Positions 59,218-64,000 of a DNA stretch of 64,000 nt are shown here, in pieces. This stretch comes from Bact-08 sp964533215 (GTDB taxonomy: Bacteria > Bacteroidota > Bacteroidia > Bacteroidales > UBA932), in assembly GCA_964533215.1 (NCBI GenBank), contig CAZHLJ010000005.1:62001-126000 (forward strand), written 5' to 3'. Both the position numbers and the translations under genes were made by a program. The notes below the pieces were generated by a model. That model was not told the origin of the DNA and did no database searches. It saw only the letters and a program-made list of their open reading frames with translations. Numbering within the stretch: position 1 is the stretch's first letter; the number at the start of each line of letters is the position of its first letter.

Positions 59218-62061
59218 ATGAAATTTATAAAATTTTCACTACTCACTTTTGCAGCAATAATTATAAGTACAGCACTATTATCGGCTCAGGCTGATAAAGA
59301 TTTCAAATTACGGGTTATACTTATCGACAGCATCAGTCAGTCACCTATTGAATTTGCAACAATATCCGTAACTCCGGCAGGTAAAACCGAGGCGTACAAG
59401 TATGCACTTTCCGATGCAGCTGGAAAAGCGGAAATTGCCGGCATACCTAAAGGATCTTATACTTTCAAAGTAGAATTCATAAGTTATAAAACATATTCCA
59501 AGGAAATAGTATTTGGAACTGATAAGGTTATGGATCTTGGCAAAGTCAATTTGCAGGAAAAAGCAAATATTCTCGAGGCTGTCGTAGTCTCTGCCCAGGG
59601 TAATCCTATTGTGGTAAAAAAAGATACGATAGAATATAATGCCGCTTCCTTCAAAACTACGGATAGTGATATGCTTGAACAGTTGCTCAAGAAATTGCCA
59701 GGAATTGAGATAGACAGCGATGGCAAGATAACTGCTAATGGTAAGGAGATCACAAAAATAATGATCGATGGCAAAACCTTTTTCTTGAATGATCCTCAAC
59801 TGGCAACAAAAAACCTTCCGGCCAAAATAATAGACAAGGTAAAAGTTGTGGAGCGTAAATCTGAGCAGGCTCAATTTACAGGTATCGATGATGGAAATGA
59901 GGAGACTGTAATTGACCTTAGCATTAGGCCGGGAATGATGAATGGCTGGTTTGGAAATATAATGGGAGGATATGGGACTGATGATAAGTATCAGGCAGCT
60001 GCAATGCTTGGCAATTTTACCTCAAAAAATCAGTTGACTTTTATTGGTAATGCAAATAATACCAACAACAGAGGATTTATGGATGTCGCAGGCAGTGCAA
60101 TGAGATCTATGAGAAGTTCTATGGGCGGAGGCCGTGGCGGAGTAAGAATTGGTGGTGCCTTAATGAATTTTGGTGGGAGTGGATTGACCGACTCTTGGAT
60201 GGCTGGACTTAATGCCAACACCGAGAGCAAAGATAAAAAATTAAAACTTGGAGGAAGCTACCTGTACAGTGGAAGCCAGACCGTCTCGGATGAGAGCAGC
60301 TATAGACAAAATTTCTTGGTAGACAGTACCTTTAACTATTCCCAGAGGTCAACTTCGGACGATATGACACAGGGACATGCAGCAAACGTCAATCTTGAGT
60401 ACATTATTTCAGACAAGACATCAATACTTTTCAAACCTAATGTAAATATTGGCTATGGCACTTTTGATGACAGGAAAGAGTTCGGCACCAATGGTGGGTC
60501 AGGAGTGAAAATCAATGACGGAGAGAGCCGTTCATACGGAAACAATAACTCCCAGAGTTTGGGTGGAGACCTTCTCTTAAGGCAAAAGCTCAACAAGGTT
60601 GGAAGAACATTCTCTGTAAATGTTTCCTACTCATATTCCAACAGCGATATGAATGCGAATAACTTTTCTCAGACAAATATTTTCAGCGGCAACAATGCCA
60701 AAACTACCGTTATTGACCAACAGTATGATCTAAGTAAGCAATCATACTCTTTAGGAGCGAGAGCCTCCTATACAGAACCTTTGGGAAATAACTTCTATAT
60801 GGAAGCCGCCTATTCATATAAGTTCAATAAAAATAATTCTGATAAGAACACCTACAATAAAGATATGCTTACCGGCAGATATACAGATCTGGACAGTACA
60901 TACTCAAACAGTTTTGAAAACACATTCATTAACCAGCAGGGTGAGGTCAATATCAGAAAAACCGGAGAGAAGTTCAACTATGTTTTTGGCGTGAATGTAC
61001 AGCCATCTTATACCAAGAGTACCGGAAATGGAAGGGATATTTCCAGAAGTGTTGTAAATTTTGCCCCTTCTGCGATGTTGGAGTATAATCCTTCCGACAC
61101 TAGATTTCTAAGAGTAAGATACAGGGGAAATGTAAACCAGCCCTCAATAAACCAACTGCAGCCTGTGGCTGACAACTCAAATCCTCTATATATCCCTCTT
61201 GGTAACCCCGACCTTCTACCCGAATTCGGCCATAGATTTTCGGTTGACTACAGAGATACAAAGAAAGAGACATTCAGGACTGTAGATGCAAATGTGGAAG
61301 CGAACTATACTCAGAATAAGATTGTGAACAAAACCTGGTATGATAAAGGTGGAATTCAGTACACTCAGCCTGTCAATGAGCAAGGCGTATATTCTGCAAA
61401 CGGACGCTTGATGTTCAATACCCCTATTGCAAGGTCTAAATTCTACATAATGACCAATTCACGACTAGGTCTGAATAAAGGTGTCGGCTACTCCAATGCC
61501 GTTAAAAATCACACCACATCCTTATCAGCTTCGGAATCGCTTAGGTTTACCTACAGAGGTGAGAAACTTGAAACAGGTGTAGGGGGAAGTGCTTCATATT
61601 CAAAAGCTTGGTATTCAATACAGCAAAAATCAAACCCATCATACTGGACAAATTCGATAGATTTGAATGCCAACTGGACACTACCTGCCGGCATCAATCT
61701 GGTGAGCGATTTTAGCTATAGATTCTACCTCGGATATGAGAACGGAGTAAACGAACCTTCTGCAGTATGGAATGCTGAAGTTTCCAAACTTTTGTTCAAA
61801 AGCAAGGGAACACTGAGACTTAAGGTTTATGACATTCTTAACCAGACCAAGAACTATACAAGAACAACAACAGATAACTATATTGAGGATGTACGCAACA
61901 ATACACTCCTAAAACAATACTTTATGTTTAGCTTTACATGGAGATTTGGAAAATTCGGAGATGGCAAAAAGGGTGGCGACAGAAGGGAAGGGCATGGAAT
62001 GTATCACGGACCAGGCCCAGGAATGGGACCAGGTATGGGTGGAATGCGTTTAAATGACTAA
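59218..62061 (+). CDS. TonB-dependent-receptor-like outer-membrane beta-barrel protein
   Basis: A 947-residue outer-membrane protein from the ATG at 59218, with a signal peptide ending near LLSAQ. An N-terminal carboxypeptidase-regulatory-like domain (about 30-115, DSISQSPIEFATISVTPAG) is followed by a plug-like region (LEQLLKKLPGIEIDSDGKIT, AKIIDKVKVVERKSEQAQFTG) and a long barrel of the outer-membrane beta-barrel family 3 type. There is no clear TonB box. The C-terminus is an unusual Gly/Met/His/Pro-rich tail (HGMYHGPGPGMGPGMGGMR) instead of the usual terminal Phe. The substrate is unknown. It is monocistronic. Confidence 0.9.
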   Translation: MKFIKFSLLTFAAIIISTALLSAQADKDFKLRVILIDSISQSPIEFATISVTPAGKTEAYKYALSDAAGKAEIAGIPKGSYTFKVEFISYKTYSKEIVFGTDKVMDLGKVNLQEKANILEAVVVSAQGNPIVVKKDTIEYNAASFKTTDSDMLEQLLKKLPGIEIDSDGKITANGKEITKIMIDGKTFFLNDPQLATKNLPAKIIDKVKVVERKSEQAQFTGIDDGNEETVIDLSIRPGMMNGWFGNIMGGYGTDDKYQAAAMLGNFTSKNQLTFIGNANNTNNRGFMDVAGSAMRSMRSSMGGGRGGVRIGGALMNFGGSGLTDSWMAGLNANTESKDKKLKLGGSYLYSGSQTVSDESSYRQNFLVDSTFNYSQRSTSDDMTQGHAANVNLEYIISDKTSILFKPNVNIGYGTFDDRKEFGTNGGSGVKINDGESRSYGNNNSQSLGGDLLLRQKLNKVGRTFSVNVSYSYSNSDMNANNFSQTNIFSGNNAKTTVIDQQYDLSKQSYSLGARASYTEPLGNNFYMEAAYSYKFNKNNSDKNTYNKDMLTGRYTDLDSTYSNSFENTFINQQGEVNIRKTGEKFNYVFGVNVQPSYTKSTGNGRDISRSVVNFAPSAMLEYNPSDTRFLRVRYRGNVNQPSINQLQPVADNSNPLYIPLGNPDLLPEFGHRFSVDYRDTKKETFRTVDANVEANYTQNKIVNKTWYDKGGIQYTQPVNEQGVYSANGRLMFNTPIARSKFYIMTNSRLGLNKGVGYSNAVKNHTTSLSASESLRFTYRGEKLETGVGGSASYSKAWYSIQQKSNPSYWTNSIDLNANWTLPAGINLVSDFSYRFYLGYENGVNEPSAVWNAEVSKLLFKSKGTLRLKVYDILNQTKNYTRTTTDNYIEDVRNNTLLKQYFMFSFTWRFGKFGDGKKGGDRREGHGMYHGPGPGMGPGMGGMRLND

Positions 62062-62076
62062 TGAAGAAAGAGGGGT

Positions 62077-62104
62077 AGCCTACCGTGAGTTTTTTGAGTA
62101 GGCT
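62077..62104. terminator. Weak hairpin between the OMP gene and the pseudouridine synthase gene
   Basis: AGCCTAC (62077-62083) pairs with GTAGGCT (62098-62104). It overlaps the stop codon of the convergent minus-strand gene. There is no good U-tract on either strand. Confidence 0.35.
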
Positions 62105-63153
62105 CTCCACTTTTCAATAACAGTCGATAAATCATTAGGGATCTCGCTTTCAAAGAAGAGATCCTTTTTTGTTGATGGATGTACAAAGCCAAGTGTTCTA
62201 GCATGGAGAGCGTGACGCGGCATTATCTCGAAGCAGTTCTCTATGAATTTCTTGAACTTGTTGAATACAGTACCCTGAAGGATTTTGTCTCCGCCATACC
62301 TGTCATCGTTAAACAGCGGATGACCGATATAATCCATATGAACCCTTATCTGATGAGTCCTCCCAGTTTCTAAGATACATTCAACCAGCGTGGTATACCC
62401 AAATCTCTCCAAAACCTTGTAGTGAGTCACAGCATGTTTACCAAGACTTCCATCGGGGAAAACCTTGAAGCGCATTCTGTCGTTAGGGTCTCTTGCAATG
62501 TTTCCTGTTATTGTGCCTGAGTCTTCTTTAAGGTTTCCCCAGACAAGAGCAACATAATTGCGTTTAATAGTATGATCGAAGAATTGTTTTGCAAGACAAA
62601 GCTGTGATGCATCATTCTTTGCCACCAATAACAGCCCGGATGTGTTCTTGTCAATTCTATGGACAAGTATGCCCATTCTTTCGTCCGGAGCATCGGCATC
62701 CTGACTTATGCCAAGATGAAATGCCAGTGCATTGACCAAAGTCCCTGAAAAATGGCCGAACCCCGGATGGACAACAAGCCCGGCCGGCTTATTTACCAAT
62801 AGAAGGTCATCGTCTTCATAAACAATATCCAAAGGAATGTTTTCCGGTTTTACTTCAAGACCTCTTCTTTCATAGGGAAGTACAATTGTAACAATATCAA
62901 GAGGCTTTACTATGTAGTTTGCTTTTACTACCTTGCCGTTCACAAGTACATATCCTGCAGCAATAGCCAATTGTATACGATGCCTGGATGTTTTCTCCAT
63001 CCGCATTGTGATGAACTTGTCTACTCTGAGTAGGCTCTGCCCTTTGTCTGAGACAAAACGGAAATGTTCAAAGGAGCCACCCTCCTCATCATCAATTTCT
63101 TCTTCATCTGGAGCAATGAGATCGTCTGAGATCAACTCGTCGGTCTCCTTCAT
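62080..63153 (-). CDS. RluD-family 23S rRNA pseudouridine synthase
   Basis: A 357-residue RluA/RluD-type enzyme. It has an acidic N-terminal extension (about 1-30, many Glu and Asp), an S4 RNA-binding domain (about 42-105), then the synthase core with LVNKPAGLVVHPGFGHFSGT and the catalytic motif VHRIDKNTSGLLLVAKN (about 164-180). The C-terminal RTHQIRVHMDYIGHPLFND is conserved. It isomerises uridine in 23S rRNA, probably helix 69 sites. It overlaps the PASTA gene by 4 bp. Confidence 0.92.
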   Translation of the reverse strand: MKETDELISDDLIAPDEEEIDDEEGGSFEHFRFVSDKGQSLLRVDKFITMRMEKTSRHRIQLAIAAGYVLVNGKVVKANYIVKPLDIVTIVLPYERRGLEVKPENIPLDIVYEDDDLLLVNKPAGLVVHPGFGHFSGTLVNALAFHLGISQDADAPDERMGILVHRIDKNTSGLLLVAKNDASQLCLAKQFFDHTIKRNYVALVWGNLKEDSGTITGNIARDPNDRMRFKVFPDGSLGKHAVTHYKVLERFGYTTLVECILETGRTHQIRVHMDYIGHPLFNDDRYGGDKILQGTVFNKFKKFIENCFEIMPRHALHARTLGFVHPSTKKDLFFESEIPNDLSTVIEKWRAYSKNSR

Positions 63154-63974
63154 TTTTTTATATCCTTTTCAATTTTATTTATGTCTGTACTCAATAACAG
63201 ATCTACACGCGATCCAAGAGAGTAGGAGCTACGATTTGTGGGTTCTGGATTTTGTTTGATTACAAAGCAGGATAGAGTGTCTGCATATGTCTTGACTGTC
63301 TCGTCGTAGGTTAATTTGCCAAGATTTAGAGAGTTATCGATAAGTATGTCTTTTGCTGTAATAAATGATAGACCGACAATCTCAGGAATGAAAGTATTCT
63401 CTCCGCCACTGTTACCAAGTTCAAGGTCTATTTCACTCCCGGATTCCACTTTAGAACCGTAAGCGATAAAACGTCCATTGTACATCTGTGAAAGGACATT
63501 GTTTGTAGCCATGTCGGAAACATATATAAGCTTGCCGACCGTAAGTTGTTTAGCTACCAATTCTGCTTTTGCCTGGCGTAATGAGTATCCGATGACAGAT
63601 GGCATAGTTACTTGTTTTGGAGCCAATGAATTAATTGTTAGTAGTATACGCCTGTTTTTCTTGACCTTGCTGCCAGAATGCGGGTTTTGTCTGAAAATAA
63701 CGCCTCTTCCCATTTTTGGAAGGAAGACAGAATCTGTAACCTCAAGTCTGAGATCTGCGCGGTTGGCTGCTTTCTGCGCCTCCCGCATAGTCATGCCGGA
63801 AAAATCAGGAACTTCCAGTTCGTTGCTGTGACGAGTCAATATCTTAAGAAAAATTGATGCTACAAGCAGTAGTACAAGTACAACAACTACAGCTTTGTAC
63901 AGTTCCATCATAAACCAATGTCTCCACCAGACATTATCTCTTTTTGGTTTCGGGTTTGTGTTACTTTTTGCCAT
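63150..63974 (-). CDS. PASTA-domain membrane protein
   Basis: A 274-residue protein with a single transmembrane segment (about 28-48, AVVVVLVLLLVASIFLKILT) and three PASTA domains (about 52-115, 117-185 and 190-262; for example VPDFSGMTMREAQKAANRADL and MPSVIGYSLRQAKAELVAKQL). PASTA domains bind muropeptides or beta-lactams, so a peptidoglycan-sensing or -binding role is likely, but no kinase or transpeptidase domain is attached. In Bacteroidales it usually lies between a ddl gene and rluD; ddl would be beyond the right edge. Confidence 0.9.
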   Translation of the reverse strand: MAKSNTNPKPKRDNVWWRHWFMMELYKAVVVVLVLLLVASIFLKILTRHSNELEVPDFSGMTMREAQKAANRADLRLEVTDSVFLPKMGRGVIFRQNPHSGSKVKKNRRILLTINSLAPKQVTMPSVIGYSLRQAKAELVAKQLTVGKLIYVSDMATNNVLSQMYNGRFIAYGSKVESGSEIDLELGNSGGENTFIPEIVGLSFITAKDILIDNSLNLGKLTYDETVKTYADTLSCFVIKQNPEPTNRSSYSLGSRVDLLLSTDINKIEKDIKK

Positions 63975-63978
63975 ACTG

Positions 63979-63986
63979 CAAAATTA
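63979..63986 (-). promoter_or_regulatory. Possible -7 promoter element of the PASTA-rluD-type operon
   Basis: The minus strand reads TAATTTTG (TAnnTTTG) just 5 bp before the ATG. The window ends before the upstream element could be checked, so this may also be coincidental. Confidence 0.3.
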
Positions 63987-64000
63987 CTATTTTTTTGATA

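Noticed and set aside
1..64000. Mobile elements, prophage or integrative element boundaries
   Set aside because: No transposase, integrase, terminal repeats or abrupt change of codon style was seen. The tRNA-Asp at 1007 has no duplicated 3' end nearby.

Overview
Genome type. The window looks like a chromosomal segment of a strictly anaerobic, fermentative member of the Bacteroidota, most likely order Bacteroidales. The evidence is SusC/SusD outer-membrane uptake genes with an ECF sigma/FecR pair, lipoproteins with Bacteroidota-type lipoboxes, promoters of the TTTG-N19-21-TAnnTTTG type, almost no Shine-Dalgarno sequences, moderately AT-rich DNA, and a trimeric [FeFe] hydrogenase. Genus cannot be fixed from the sequence alone. 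I see no insertion sequence, prophage, integrase, CRISPR array or rRNA. Coding density is very high and most gaps are under 150 bp.

Layout. 1-6.9 kb: partial NamZ/DUF1343 lipoprotein, tRNA-Asp, rsmD with DUF3822, nrnA, two FKBP-type isomerase lipoproteins and a YfcC-family carrier. 6.9-10.7 kb: an acetyl-CoA hydrolase/CoA-transferase, then a SAM hydroxide adenosyltransferase, mazG and tcdA. 10.7-16.2 kb: a tightly packed, translationally coupled set (GNAT-like protein, two DRTGG proteins, two GHKL ATPases, a divergent [FeFe]-hydrogenase-like protein, a PHP protein and a sirtuin) that reads like a redox or H2 sensing module. 16.3-20.8 kb: the structural hydrogenase operon ([2Fe-2S] protein, HydB, HydA, HydC). 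20.8-23.8 kb: a Crp/Fnr regulator divergent from hcp with a perfect 10-bp-arm palindrome between them, then an AlaX-like editing protein. 23.8-35.8 kb: ECF sigma, FecR, structured leader, SusC with STN domain, SusD, DUF4843 protein, PKD-like lipoprotein, a 65-residue secreted peptide and two TlpA-type thioredoxins.

35.9-64 kb is mostly housekeeping: prfA, pyrF, psd-cdsA-ftsH-rsfS (read as rsfS to psd), birA, dnaA-pepD-rpe, amidase and MlaD, lptD, ridA, rho with a Q/N-rich disordered insert, DUF1573-meaB-metal exporter, a 56-residue ferredoxin, serS, ruvC, an outer-membrane beta-barrel protein, and a PASTA protein with an RluD-type synthase at the right edge.

How the parts fit. The hydrogenase operon probably couples NADH and reduced ferredoxin oxidation to H2 formation; the small ferredoxin at 57 kb could be one electron carrier. 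Hcp deals with NO or hydroxylamine. The CoA-transferase and MeaB point to acetate/propionate acyl-CoA metabolism. The most unusual candidates are the sensor-like hydrogenase module ending in an NAD-dependent deacylase (10.7-16.2 kb), the double-hairpin leader with a three-codon mini-ORF before susC (25.7-25.8 kb), and the thioredoxin-rich SusCD locus that has no hydrolase.
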